Translations under genes and position numbers: made by a program
Notes under the pieces: model-generated
Seen by the model: only the letters and a program-made list of their open reading frames with translations
Told to the model about the DNA's origin: nothing
The model's database searches: none
Source of the DNA: JBLNBU01 sp050260215
GTDB lineage: Bacteria; Pseudomonadota; Alphaproteobacteria; Rhodospirillales; Magnetospirillaceae
Assembly: GCA_050260215.1 (NCBI GenBank)
Contig: JBLNBU010000231.1
Coordinates: 1 to 22,004 of the forward strand
Length of the DNA stretch: 22,004 nucleotides
Direction of reading: 5' to 3'
Shown: positions 12,621 to 20,951 of the stretch, piece after piece
Layout: the number at the start of each line of letters is the position of its first letter
Numbering within the stretch: position 1 is the stretch's first letter

Positions 12621-15600
12621 TCACCCCTTCCCGTACCCTCCGCCGCCCGGGGTCTCCACCACCAGCACGTCGCCCGGCCTGGCAGCGATGCGGGCGGTGC
12701 CGGGCAGTTCCTCGACGGTGCCGTCGGTGCGTTCGACGGCGTTGCGGCCGCGCTTGCCGTCGCCGCCGCCTGCCAGGCCGAAGGGCGCGATGCGGCGGCG
12801 GTTGGACAGGATGGCCGCGGTCATCGGGGCCAGGAAGCGGATGCGCCGCACCACCCCGTCGCCGCCCCTGTGCGCCCCCTCGCCGCCCGAGGCGTGGCGG
12901 ATGGAAAAGCCGTCGACCAGCACGGGAAAGCGCCATTCCAGCACTTCGGCGTCGGTCAGGCGCGAGTTGGTCATGTGGGTCTGCACCGCCGAGGCCCCGT
13001 CGAAGCCGGGGCCCGCCCCGGCGCCGCCGCAGATGGTCTCGTAGTACTGCACCCGCTCGTCGCCGAAGGTCAGGTTGTTCATGGTGCCCTGGCTGGCCGC
13101 CATCACCCCCAAGGCCCCCATCAGGCAGTCGCAGATGGCCTGGCTGGTCTCGACGTTGCCGGCCACCACCGCCGCCGGCGCCCGGGGCGCCAGCATGGAA
13201 CCGGCGGGGATGACGATGTCCAGGGGCTTCAGGCAGCCTTCGTTCAACGGGATGGCGTCGTCGACGATGGCGCGGAACACGTACAGCACGGCGGCCCGGC
13301 AGATGGCCGAGGGCGCGTTGGTGTTGCCCGCCACCTGGGCGCTGGTGCCGGTGAAATCGATGCGGGCGGTGCGCGCAGTGCGGTCGACGGTGACCGCCAC
13401 CCGGATGCGGCTGCCGTCGTCCATTTCGACCTCGAACCGGCCGTCGTCCAGCCGGGCCAGCACGCGGCGCACGCTTTCCTCGGCATTGGCCTGGACGTGC
13501 CCCATATAGGCGGTGACCGTTTCGAGGCCGAACTGGTCGACCATGCGCCGCAGTTCGGCGGCTCCCTTTTCGTTGGCGGCCAACTGCGCCTGCAGGTCGG
13601 CGACGTTCTGGTCGGGGTTGCGCGCCGGCCATGGGCCCGAGGCCAGCAGGGCGCGGATCTCGGCCTCGCGGAAGCGGCCCTGCTCGACCACGGCGACGTC
13701 GTCGATCAGCACGCCCTCCTCGGCGATGGTGGTCGAGCCGGGCGGCATGGATCCGGGGGTGATGCCGCCGATGTCGGCGTGGTGGCCGCGCGACGCCACC
13801 CAGAATAGCGGTTGGCCGCTGCCGGGGCTGAAGACGGGGGTGACCACGGTGACGTCGGGCAGGTGGGTGCCGCCGTTGTAGGGCGAGTTCAGCATCCAGG
13901 CGTCGCCGGGCCGCGCCGTGCCCGCATGCGAGCGGATGACGGTGCGCACCGATTCGCCCATGGAGCCCAAATGGACGGGAATGTGCGGCGCATTGGCGAC
14001 CAGCCCGCCGCCGGCATCGAAGACGGCGCACGAGAAGTCGAAGCGTTCCTTGATGTTGACCGAGTGGGCGGTGTTGGCCAGCACCGCGCCCATCTGTTCC
14101 GCCACCGACATGAACAGGTTGTTGAACACCTCAAGCAGCACCGGGTCGACGGTGGTGCCGGCGGCGAAGCGCTGCGGCCGCGGGGCCACCCGGCGCAACA
14201 CCAGGTGCAGCCTTGGCGTCATCTCGGCCCGCCAGCCGGGCTCGACCACGGTGGTGGCGGTGGCCTCGGCTATGATGGCGGGGCCGTCGACGGTGTCGCC
14301 GGGGACCATGTGGGCGCGCTCGAACAGCGGCGTGTCATGCCAGGCGTCCGCGGTGAACATCCGCACGGTGCGCAAGCTGGGCAGCGGGCCGGGCCGCGAC
14401 AGGGTCACCTCGGGCTCGTCGACGCTGCGGCCGCCGCCCATGACCTCGACCGACACGGCCTCGACCACCAGCGGGCGGCCGTCCATGACGAAGCCGTAGC
14501 GGGCGCGGTGAGCCGCCGCGAAGGCCTGTTCCATGGCCGCGCGGTCGGCCGCCTCGACCTCCAGCGCGGTGTCGCTGCCCTGGTACTTGACCAAGGCCTT
14601 GCGCACCGAGCGCATGTCGGTACGCTCCACCCCCTGGCGCTCCAGCTCGTCGCGGGCCTCCAGTTCCAGGTCGGCGACGGTGCGGTTGACGGTCGCCATG
14701 GCGTCGTCGTCCAGGCGGGCCTCGACGGCGCGCTCTTTGAGCACCCTGAGATCGGCCAGGCCCATGCCGTAGGCCGACAGCACGCCGGCCAGCGGGTGCA
14801 GGAACACCGTGTCCATGCCCAGCGCGTCGGCCACCAGGCAGGCATGCTGGCCGCCGGCACCGCCGAAGCAGACCAGGGTGTAGCGGGTGACGTCGTAGCC
14901 GCGCTGCACGCTGACCTGCTTGATGGCGTTGGCCATGTTCAGCACGGCGATGGCCAGGAAGCCCTCGGCCACCTGCTCCGGCGCCCGGCCGATCCGGGCG
15001 GCCAGCTCGGCAAAGCCGGCGCGCACCGCTTCGGCGTCCAGCGGCTGGTCGGCATGGGGCCCGAACAGGGCGGGGAAGGCGTCCGGCTGCAGCTTGCCGA
15101 CCATGACGTTGCAGTCGGTCACCGTCAGCGGCCCGCCGCGCCGATAGCAGGCCGGACCGGGATGGGCGCCGGCCGAATCGGGGCCGACCCGGAAGCGGGC
15201 GCCGTCGAACTGCAGCACCGAACCGCCGCCGGCGGCTACGGTGTGGATGCGCATCATCGGGGCGCGGACGCGCACGCCCGCCACCATGGTGTCGAAGCTG
15301 CGTTCGAAGCTGCCGTCGTAATGGCAGACGTCGGTCGAGGTGCCGCCCATGTCGAAGCCGATCAGGCGGTCGAACCCGGCCATGGCGGCGGTGCGCACCG
15401 CGCCGACCAACCCGCCGGCCGGGCCCGACAGGATGGCGTCCTTGCCCTGGAAGCGCCGCGCGTCGGTCAGCCCGCCGCTGGACTGCATGAACATCAGCCG
15501 GGTGCCGCCCAGCTCGCCCGCCACCTTGTCGACGTAGCGGCGCAGGATGGGCGACAGGTAGGCGTCGACCACCGTGGTGTCGCCGCGGCCGACCACCTTC

Positions 15601-16196
15601 ATCAGCGGGCTGGCCTCGTGGGAGACCGAAACCTGGGTGAAACCGATGGTGCGGGCCAGCTCGCCCACCGCCTTCTCGTGGGCGGTCCAGCGCCAGCCGT
15701 GCAGGAAGACCACCGCCACCGAGCGGATGCCGTCGTCGAAGGCGTCGCGCAACGCCTCCTCGGCCGCCGCCAGGTCGAGGGGCACCAGCACCTCGCCGCC
15801 GGCGGTGACCCGCTCAGGAATCTCCACCACCCGCTCGTAGAGCATCTCCGGCAGGCGGATGGCGCGGGCGAACAGGTCGGGGCGGTTCTGGGTGCCGATG
15901 CGCAGCACGTCGGCAAAGCCCTTGGTCACCACCAGGGCGGTGCGGTCGCCCTTGCGCTCCAAAAGGGCGTTGGTGGCCACGGTGGTGCCCATCTTGACCG
16001 CCGCCACCCGGTCGGCGGGGATGGGGGCGCCAAGGGGCACGCCCAGCAGGGTGCGGATGCCGGCCAGGGCGGCATCGTCATAGTGCTCGGGATTCTCGGA
16101 CAGCAGCTTGGCGGTGACCAGCCGGCCGTCGGGCCGGCGGGCCACGATGTCGGTGAAAGTGCCGCCGCGGTCGATCCAGAACTGCCATCCGGCCAT
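12621..16196 (-). CDS. 5-oxoprolinase / hydantoinase A-B fusion protein
   Basis: The 1191-residue protein is a single-chain fusion of a HyuA-type ATP-binding half (about 1-680) and a HyuB-type half (about 690-1190), the layout and length of ATP-dependent 5-oxoprolinases (OPLAH), which open 5-oxoproline to glutamate. Visible signatures are DRGGTFTDIV (9-18), VATNALLERKGD, LSGPAGGLVGAV, FDMGGTSTDVCHYDG and AAGGGSVL in the first half. The second half has PHIPVHLGSMGESVRTV, NSPYNGGTHLPDVTV, SRGHHADIGG and ETICGGAGAGPGFDG. The ATG (complement of 16194-16196) follows GGAG with about 7 nt spacing, and a 10-bp hairpin precedes it. It follows the GlcG-like gene by about 110 nt. Hydantoinase or acetone-carboxylase-like activity is the alternative, but the fused form favours 5-oxoprolinase, part of glutathione turnover. 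Confidence 0.88.
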   Translation of the reverse strand: MAGWQFWIDRGGTFTDIVARRPDGRLVTAKLLSENPEHYDDAALAGIRTLLGVPLGAPIPADRVAAVKMGTTVATNALLERKGDRTALVVTKGFADVLRIGTQNRPDLFARAIRLPEMLYERVVEIPERVTAGGEVLVPLDLAAAEEALRDAFDDGIRSVAVVFLHGWRWTAHEKAVGELARTIGFTQVSVSHEASPLMKVVGRGDTTVVDAYLSPILRRYVDKVAGELGGTRLMFMQSSGGLTDARRFQGKDAILSGPAGGLVGAVRTAAMAGFDRLIGFDMGGTSTDVCHYDGSFERSFDTMVAGVRVRAPMMRIHTVAAGGGSVLQFDGARFRVGPDSAGAHPGPACYRRGGPLTVTDCNVMVGKLQPDAFPALFGPHADQPLDAEAVRAGFAELAARIGRAPEQVAEGFLAIAVLNMANAIKQVSVQRGYDVTRYTLVCFGGAGGQHACLVADALGMDTVFLHPLAGVLSAYGMGLADLRVLKERAVEARLDDDAMATVNRTVADLELEARDELERQGVERTDMRSVRKALVKYQGSDTALEVEAADRAAMEQAFAAAHRARYGFVMDGRPLVVEAVSVEVMGGGRSVDEPEVTLSRPGPLPSLRTVRMFTADAWHDTPLFERAHMVPGDTVDGPAIIAEATATTVVEPGWRAEMTPRLHLVLRRVAPRPQRFAAGTTVDPVLLEVFNNLFMSVAEQMGAVLANTAHSVNIKERFDFSCAVFDAGGGLVANAPHIPVHLGSMGESVRTVIRSHAGTARPGDAWMLNSPYNGGTHLPDVTVVTPVFSPGSGQPLFWVASRGHHADIGGITPGSMPPGSTTIAEEGVLIDDVAVVEQGRFREAEIRALLASGPWPARNPDQNVADLQAQLAANEKGAAELRRMVDQFGLETVTAYMGHVQANAEESVRRVLARLDDGRFEVEMDDGSRIRVAVTVDRTARTARIDFTGTSAQVAGNTNAPSAICRAAVLYVFRAIVDDAIPLNEGCLKPLDIVIPAGSMLAPRAPAAVVAGNVETSQAICDCLMGALGVMAASQGTMNNLTFGDERVQYYETICGGAGAGPGFDGASAVQTHMTNSRLTDAEVLEWRFPVLVDGFSIRHASGGEGAHRGGDGVVRRIRFLAPMTAAILSNRRRIAPFGLAGGGDGKRGRNAVERTDGTVEELPGTARIAARPGDVLVVETPGGGGYGKG

Positions 16197-16209
16197 GGCC
16201 GTCTCCGAC

Positions 16210-16238
16210 GGGATGGGCTTTCCTTTCTAGCCCATCCC
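16210..16238 (-). promoter_or_regulatory. Leader hairpin just upstream of the 5-oxoprolinase start
   Basis: GGGATGGGCT (16210-16219) and AGCCCATCCC (16229-16238) form a perfect 10-bp stem. On the minus strand its 9-nt loop reads AGAAAGGAA, which contains a Shine-Dalgarno-like AAGGA. The stem ends about 13 nt before the ATG, next to the real GGAG. There is no U-tract, so it is not an ordinary terminator; it may modulate processing or translation. Confidence 0.45.
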
Positions 16239-16307
16239 GGCCGGGCACCCAAGCGCGGCGAAACCCCTCAGCCGTGTGGGAGAGGGGCGATGGGGCAGGG
16301 GCAGCCG

Positions 16308-16811
16308 TCAGAAGTCCAGGCTGTCCTGGATGGCCTTGATGCCGGCGACGGCGCACTTTTCGTCCAGGTTGCCGCCCGGCGCGCCCGACACGCCGATGCC
16401 GGCGACGATCTGGCCGGCCGATTCGATCTTCATGCCGCCGGCGACGATGATGACCTTGGGCAGGTTGCGGATGCCGAAGCTGGCCTTGCCCGGCTGGGTC
16501 ATGGCGTCCAGGTCGGCGGTGCTGGTGCGGAAGCTGACCGCGGTCCACGCCTTGCCCACCGCGGTGTCCACCGTGTGCGCCCCGGCGAAGCGGTCGCGCA
16601 CCGCCACCTGGACGTTGCCGCCGCGGTCGACCACCGCCACCGCCACCTGGTAGCCGTCGGCGCGGCACTGGTCCAGCGCGGCCTTGGCGGCGGCCAGGGC
16701 GGTCTCGGGGGTCAGCAGGCGCAGCTGGAAGGTGGCCTCGTCGCCGGCCAGGGCCGGGACGGCGGCAACAATGGCGGCGGCCGCCAGCGCGTGGGTGATG
16801 ATGGTCCGCAT
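16308..16811 (-). CDS. Exported GlcG/HbpS-family (DUF336) heme-binding-like protein
   Basis: This 167-residue protein has a clear Sec signal peptide (MRTIITHALAAAAIVAAVPALA, cleavage near residue 22) followed by one GlcG/HbpS domain. Diagnostic pieces are GYQVAVAVVDRGGNVQVAVRD, the ALGKA-like TAVGKAWTAVSF, and the glycine-rich end IVAGIGVSGAPGGNLDEKCAVAGI. Members bind heme or cobalamin-like ligands in some organisms (HbpS) or have unknown roles (GlcG). The ATG (complement of 16809-16811) is preceded by GGGGAGG with about 7 nt spacing. It lies 41 nt after the SoxS-like gene and belongs to the same minus-strand run. The export signal and the neighbouring periplasmic thioredoxin put it in the periplasm; its substrate here is unknown. 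Confidence 0.87.
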   Translation of the reverse strand: MRTIITHALAAAAIVAAVPALAGDEATFQLRLLTPETALAAAKAALDQCRADGYQVAVAVVDRGGNVQVAVRDRFAGAHTVDTAVGKAWTAVSFRTSTADLDAMTQPGKASFGIRNLPKVIIVAGGMKIESAGQIVAGIGVSGAPGGNLDEKCAVAGIKAIQDSLDF

Positions 16812-16852
16812 GTGAAATCCTCCCCTTGGTACCGGCGGGAGGCGTACCCGGC

Positions 16853-17236
16853 TCAGCAGCCGCCGGGGCGTCCTTCCGCCTTCATCTTCTCGATGATAGC
16901 GTCCAACTCGCCGTAGAATGCAACCTCGCCGCCGTAACCGGTGATGCGGCCGGCCTCGCGGCCGCAGTCGACGATGACGAAGGTGGGGGTGACCTTGACC
17001 GGCTTCAGTCCGGCAAGGTCGGCCGGGCGCGCGTGCGCCAGCTCGATGCGGCGCAGCGGCAGCATCAGGGCTTCTTCGGTGCTGGGATAGGCATTGCCGA
17101 TCTCGCGGTGCCACTTGATGCACCACGGGCAGGTAGGGCTGTCGAACATCAGCAGTTCGGCAGCGGCCGCGGCCCCGGCGGCAAGCGCCAGGACCGCGGC
17201 GAGCACGACGCCGAACCCGAAGCGTGGGCCCGGCAT
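16853..17236 (-). CDS. SoxS-like periplasmic thioredoxin-fold protein (CPWC)
   Basis: This 127-residue protein has an N-terminal hydrophobic signal (about 1-26) and a thioredoxin fold with active site CPWC in SPTCPWCIKWHREIG. It continues with YPSTEEALMLPLRRIELAH and VTPTFVIVDCGREAGRITGYGGE, a pattern matching proteins annotated as SoxS in sulfur-oxidation clusters, which keep the carrier and catalytic cysteines of periplasmic sulfur enzymes reduced. The cis-proline is in VTPTF. Two extra cysteines (VDCGRE and the C-terminal residue) are unusual. The ATG (complement of 17234-17236) lies 4 nt after the tusA-like stop, with no strong Shine-Dalgarno, suggesting translational coupling. The rest of a sox cluster is not in the window, so the partner is uncertain. 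Confidence 0.82.
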   Translation of the reverse strand: MPGPRFGFGVVLAAVLALAAGAAAAAELLMFDSPTCPWCIKWHREIGNAYPSTEEALMLPLRRIELAHARPADLAGLKPVKVTPTFVIVDCGREAGRITGYGGEVAFYGELDAIIEKMKAEGRPGGC

Positions 17237-17240
17237 GGCG

Positions 17241-17471
17241 TCAGGCGCTGGTCTTCTTGATCTGGAAGGTGAAGACGCCGCTGGCCTCGGTGCTCGACAG
17301 CAGCTCGTTGCCGGTCTGGCGGCAGAAGGCGTCGAAGTCCTTCACCGAGCCGGGATCGGTGGCGATGACTTCCAGGACGGCGCCCTGGGTGAGCTCCTTG
17401 ATCGCCTTCTTGGCGCGCAGGATCGGCAGCGGGCAGTTGAGACCCTTGACGTCGAGAACGGTGTTGGACAT
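17241..17471 (-). CDS. TusA/YeeD (TsuB)-family sulfur carrier protein
   Basis: This 76-residue protein has the TusA signature LNCPLPILRAKKAI with the sulfur-carrying Cys13 in CPLP, followed by LEVIATDPGSVKDFDAFC and a C-terminal FTFQIKK. TusA-family proteins move persulfide sulfur; the YeeD/TsuB branch works with the membrane transporter YeeE/TsuA. Here a YeeE gene lies just across the divergent promoter, which favours the TsuB role, but TusA-type sulfur relay in dissimilatory metabolism is possible. A GTG two codons upstream (17477) is in frame, but GGGAG is 9 nt from the ATG at 17471 and only 3 from the GTG, so I chose the ATG. It is followed by the SoxS-like gene 4 nt later. Confidence 0.88.
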   Translation of the reverse strand: MSNTVLDVKGLNCPLPILRAKKAIKELTQGAVLEVIATDPGSVKDFDAFCRQTGNELLSSTEASGVFTFQIKKTSA

Positions 17472-17515
17472 GAACACTTACTCCCATAGAGTTGCCTGGC
17501 GGTCGGCGCGCACCG

Positions 17516-17962
17516 CTACGCGCCGAGGTTGATGTATTTGAGGCAGACGACCCGCAGGCACGACGCCAGGTTCTTGTCGTTGGTCGACAGGCAGTGGTCG
17601 TGGATGCGGGTGACGAGGGTGGCGGCGGTGACACCCTCTTCCGAGGCCATTTCGTCCAGCACCGACCAGAACGCCCGTTCCAGGCGGATGGTGGTGCTGT
17701 GGCCATGGATTCTCAGCGAACGCTTCTCGGGATGGTATTCCCGCGACTGCTCGGCATTGCACAGCGAAAACAGGCGGGCCAGCGGCGTCTCGCCGGGTTC
17801 GAACCCGGCGGAGCCGTTCTGCAGCGCCCTGTCGGCGCCCATCGGAACGGGTTCGCGTCGCAATTTCAGCCGCCTCGTCCTGCCGCCGGCCCCGTCTGTC
17901 GCGGAGCGCGGCGATTGAAACCAGCAACACCTCTTCCCGCTGGATAGACCGTCCGGCATCAT
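17516..17962 (-). CDS. Ribbon-helix-helix (RHH_4-like) DNA-binding protein
   Basis: The conserved part is the C-terminal 85 or so residues: EKRSLRIHGHSTTIRLE, AFWSVLDEMASEEGVTAATLVTRIHDHC and NLASCLRVVCLKYINL. This is the arrangement of the alphaproteobacterial RHH_4 family, a one-strand, two-helix DNA-binding or protein-binding module of about 70-100 residues. The longest frame starts at an ATG pair (17962/17959) after AAGG; an internal ATG at 17842 has no good Shine-Dalgarno but would give a protein closer to family length. The first 40 residues look non-conserved, so the true start is uncertain. It heads the run tusA-like, soxS-like, glcG-like, oxoprolinase, and is divergent from yeeE, so it is a candidate regulator of both arms (inference). 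Confidence 0.78.
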   Translation of the reverse strand: MMPDGLSSGKRCCWFQSPRSATDGAGGRTRRLKLRREPVPMGADRALQNGSAGFEPGETPLARLFSLCNAEQSREYHPEKRSLRIHGHSTTIRLERAFWSVLDEMASEEGVTAATLVTRIHDHCLSTNDKNLASCLRVVCLKYINLGA

Positions 17963-18086
17963 TGCCTTGAGCGGCCCCAGGGAGCGATGCTACTTTAGGA
18001 ATCAAAAATATACAGAGAACCGTACCGGCCGCCAAGCGCATTGAGCAGGGGGTGGGCCGGAAACGACGACTAAGGGAGGAGTCACC

Positions 18087-19184
18087 GTGTCCGAACTTCC
18101 GCTCACCACCATCGTGGGCGGCGCCGCATTCGTTGCCGGCGCCGTATTCGGGGCCACCGCGCAGAGGACCAACTTCTGCACCATGGGCGCCCTGTCCGAC
18201 ATCGTCTTCATGGGCGACTGGCGCCGCATGCGCGCCTGGATGCTGGCGGTCGCCGTCGGCATCCTGGTCAGCCAGGGCCTGGCCGCGGCCGGCATGGTGG
18301 ACCTGGGCAAGTCCATCTATCTGGGGCCCAGCATCGGCTGGGCGGGCGCCATCATCGGCGGGTTGATGTTCGGTTTCGGCATGACCATGGCGGGCGGCTG
18401 CGGCAACAAGACGCTGGTGCGCGTCGGCGGCGGCAACCTGAAGTCGCTGGTGGTGTTCCTGATCGTGGCGCTGTTCGCCTACATGACGCTGAAGGGCCTG
18501 ATCGCCCTGGCCCGCATCCAGATCGAGACCACCAACGTCGCATCGGCGTCGCTGGGCCTGGCCAACCAGGGCCTGCCGGCGGTGCTGGCCAAGCTGGGCC
18601 TTCCGGCCACGGCGGCGCGCTGGACCGCGGCCGGCGTGGTCGGCGGCGGCCTGTTGGCGTGGTGCTTCAAGGACGCCGAGTTTCGCTCCAGCCCGCGCGA
18701 CATCGTGGGCGGGCTGATCATCGGCCTGATGGTGCCGGCCGGCTGGTGGATCACCGGCGTGCTGGGCAACGACGACTTCGAGCCCACCGCGCTGGCCTCG
18801 TTCACCTTCGTCGCTCCCATGGGCGACACCATGCAGTACCTGATGACCTTCACCGGCCAGACCATCAACTTTGGCATCGCCGCGGTGTTCGGGGTGATCA
18901 CCGGGTCGTTCCTGGCCTCGGTGGCGTCCAAGAGCTTCGCCGTCGAGGCGTTCTCGGACGGCCCGGACATGCTGCGCCATTTCCTGGGCGCGGCGCTGAT
19001 GGGCACCGGCGGCGTCATGGCCATGGGCTGCACCATCGGCCAGGGCCTGACCGGCATGTCGACCCTGTCGATCACCTCGGTGATCGCGCTGGGCTCGATC
19101 GTCTTCGGCGGCCTGGTCGGCTTGAAGTACCTGGAAGAAGGCACGCTGGGCGGCGCCATCAAGGCGGTGTTCGCCCGGGCCTGA
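18087..19184 (+). CDS. yeeE: YeeE/YedE (TsuA)-family thiosulfate/sulfur transporter
   Basis: This 365-residue integral membrane protein is built of two homologous halves with about nine membrane segments. The three functional cysteines of the family are present: Cys31 (TNFCTMGAL), Cys105 (GGCGNKTLVR) and Cys315 (MGCTIGQGLTG). In characterised YeeE these cysteines line an hourglass pore and pass thiosulfate into the cell. A fourth cysteine, Cys193, is in a connecting segment. The start is the GTG at 18087, preceded by GGGAGGA with about 8 nt spacing. It is divergent from the RHH and TusA-like genes across about 125 nt that include an AT-rich stretch (about 17990-18015). Together with the TusA-like gene it looks like a TsuA-TsuB pair. 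A hairpin follows the stop. Confidence 0.92.
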   Translation: MSELPLTTIVGGAAFVAGAVFGATAQRTNFCTMGALSDIVFMGDWRRMRAWMLAVAVGILVSQGLAAAGMVDLGKSIYLGPSIGWAGAIIGGLMFGFGMTMAGGCGNKTLVRVGGGNLKSLVVFLIVALFAYMTLKGLIALARIQIETTNVASASLGLANQGLPAVLAKLGLPATAARWTAAGVVGGGLLAWCFKDAEFRSSPRDIVGGLIIGLMVPAGWWITGVLGNDDFEPTALASFTFVAPMGDTMQYLMTFTGQTINFGIAAVFGVITGSFLASVASKSFAVEAFSDGPDMLRHFLGAALMGTGGVMAMGCTIGQGLTGMSTLSITSVIALGSIVFGGLVGLKYLEEGTLGGAIKAVFARA

Positions 19185-19193
19185 CCGCGAAAC

Positions 19194-19222
19194 GGCCCGT
19201 CTCCCCTTACGGGGAGCGGGCC
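19194..19222. terminator. Hairpin between convergent yeeE and the REC-HATPase-PP2C gene
   Basis: GGCCCG (19194-19199), a bulged T, CTCCCC (19201-19206), loop TTAC, GGGGAG (19211-19216) and CGGGCC (19217-19222) form a 12-bp GC stem. It starts 9 nt after the yeeE stop and covers the stop codon (19207-19209) of the opposing gene. There is no T-tract, so a 3'-end stabiliser or Rho-assisted site is more likely than a pure intrinsic terminator. Confidence 0.5.
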
Positions 19223-20946
19223 TTCCGGCGGTCGGCCACCCGGCGCTCGGGGCGCAGGCAGCACACTGCGGTCAGGTCGTCGCGCAGCGGCCGGCGCACC
19301 GTGGCCAGGAAGGGGGCCAGGATGCCCGATACATCGGGCGCCGAATGGCGTTCCATGGCCCGGCGCAGCAGGTCGGGCACCCCGGCCGAGCCCAGCTTCT
19401 GTCGTCCGCGCCGCGGGCATTCGCACACCGCGTCGCTGTGCAGCAACAAGGCCGAGCCGGCCGGCAGCGGCAGCGAGCGCTCGGGATAGGCGGCGTTCTC
19501 CTGCACGCCCAGGGGCAGGCCGCTGCCGTCGCCGACGGTGACGGTGCGGTCGAGCAGGTCGGCGGCCAGCGGTGACGGGCTGGCGGCGGCGGCATAGACG
19601 AACTCGCCGGCGGTCAGGTCCAGCACCCCGTACAGCATGGTGGCGTACTGGCCCACCGGCAGCAGCCCACTCAAGGACCGGTTCAGCTGGCCCAGATAGG
19701 CGCCCGGCTGGTCGCGGCCCACCCCGGTCTGGCGGACCAGGGTGTGCAGGCGGAAAGTGTTGAGCGCCGCCGCATAGCCGTGGCCGGAAAAGTCGGCCAG
19801 CCACACCGCCAGCCGGTGGTCGTCGAGCGGTCGCAAGCCCCACAGGTCGCCGCCGACCTCGCGCGAGGGCTCGAACAGGGCGCTGACCGAAAGGCCGTAC
19901 CTGGTGCTGGCTTCGGCGATGTCTTCGGGGGTGGGCAGCAGGCGGTTCTGCATGGCCCGGGCCATCTGCAGGTCCCCGTCGGACTTGGGCGTGGCCATCA
20001 GGCCGGGCAACGGCCGCTCGCCCTGGTCGCGCACCACGCACAGCACCTCGTTGCCGGGCGGACGGTACTCGACCTCGTCGAAGGACAGGCGCCTGGCCAT
20101 GACGATGCCGCGGCCGTGGGCGCGGAAGGCGCGCGCCGGATCCAGGTCGACGAAGCGCTGCCAGTCGAAGCCCATGCCTTCGTCGCGGACGGTGAAGCGC
20201 ACTTCGCCGGCGCGGCGCTCGAACTCGACGGTGACGGCGCGGTCCCGGTATTCCGGCATGTCCAGGCGGGCCTCGATCTCCTGGGACCAGCGCTTTTCGG
20301 CCAGCAGCCGGGCCTTTTCCTCGAAGTCGATGGCCAGGTTGCCGTGCTCGACGGCGTTGGTGAAGATCTCCGACAGCCCGACCACCAGCGACTGCGAGCG
20401 CGGGCAGACCCGGGCCAGCGCCAGGGCCAGGATGCGGCCCTCGTCCAGGGTGCGGAAGCGGAAGGTTCCGCGTTCCAGCAAGGTCAGTTCGGTGGTGCGC
20501 CGCTCCAGGTCCTCCTGCAGGCGGGCGAAGCGGGTGCGCACGGAGATGGCCTGCTGCACGACGGACAGCAGCAGGCGCCGGTCCAGCGGCTTGGACAGGT
20601 AATAGAACACGCCCGCGGCGATGCCCTCGGCCATCTCCTCGTCCGAGCCAAGCGCCGTCTGCATGATCACCGGCACCGACGACAGGCGCGGGTCGGCCTT
20701 CAGCCGGGCCATCAGCGCCATGCCGTCCAGGCGCGGCATCATGCGGTCGAGCAATATGACGTCGAAGGCCTCGGGGTCGCGGTCCAGGATCTCCCAGGCG
20801 TCCTGGCCGTCGACCGCCGATTCTGTGTCGTAGCCGCCGGCCTTGAGGAAGGCGACCAGCACCTGGCGGTTCAGCTGCTCGTCGTCGACCACCAGGATGC
20901 GGGTGGCACCCGGCTGGCGTGCCTGCGCCTCGTTGTCCTCGAGCAC
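19207..20946 (-). CDS. Response regulator fused to anti-sigma-type HATPase and PP2C (SpoIIE/RsbU) phosphatase
   Basis: The 579 residues contain three modules. A receiver domain (about 15-130) has Asp21/Asp22, phospho-acceptor Asp67 (LLDRMMP), Thr97 and Lys119. An RsbW-type HATPase (about 165-310) has N-box EIFTNAVEHGN (193-203), DEGMGFDW and HGRGI. A C-terminal PP2C-type phosphatase (about 345-565) has metal aspartates at Asp367 (GGDLWG), Asp385 (DFSGHG), Asp504 (HSDAV) and Asp556/557 (RDDLTAV). Kinase and phosphatase for a STAS antagonist are thus on one chain. The start is a GTG (complement of 20944-20946), 5 nt after the STAS stop; no other in-frame start lies between. The adjacent STAS protein is the obvious substrate. 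No sigma factor is in the window, so the output is unknown. Confidence 0.9.
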   Translation of the reverse strand: MLEDNEAQARQPGATRILVVDDEQLNRQVLVAFLKAGGYDTESAVDGQDAWEILDRDPEAFDVILLDRMMPRLDGMALMARLKADPRLSSVPVIMQTALGSDEEMAEGIAAGVFYYLSKPLDRRLLLSVVQQAISVRTRFARLQEDLERRTTELTLLERGTFRFRTLDEGRILALALARVCPRSQSLVVGLSEIFTNAVEHGNLAIDFEEKARLLAEKRWSQEIEARLDMPEYRDRAVTVEFERRAGEVRFTVRDEGMGFDWQRFVDLDPARAFRAHGRGIVMARRLSFDEVEYRPPGNEVLCVVRDQGERPLPGLMATPKSDGDLQMARAMQNRLLPTPEDIAEASTRYGLSVSALFEPSREVGGDLWGLRPLDDHRLAVWLADFSGHGYAAALNTFRLHTLVRQTGVGRDQPGAYLGQLNRSLSGLLPVGQYATMLYGVLDLTAGEFVYAAAASPSPLAADLLDRTVTVGDGSGLPLGVQENAAYPERSLPLPAGSALLLHSDAVCECPRRGRQKLGSAGVPDLLRRAMERHSAPDVSGILAPFLATVRRPLRDDLTAVCCLRPERRVADRRKARSP

Positions 20947-20951
20947 GCCGC

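Noticed and set aside
16250..16307. CCCCTC/GAGGGG pairing after the GlcG-like gene
   Set aside because: Short stem with a long loop and no U-tract; too weak to call a terminator.
13812..16916. Very long plus-strand frame (over 1000 codons) opposite the 5-oxoprolinase gene
   Set aside because: It is antisense to a well-supported enzyme; the composition (His, Gly, Ala, Gln, Arg-rich, no domains) is typical of shadow frames in high-GC DNA.
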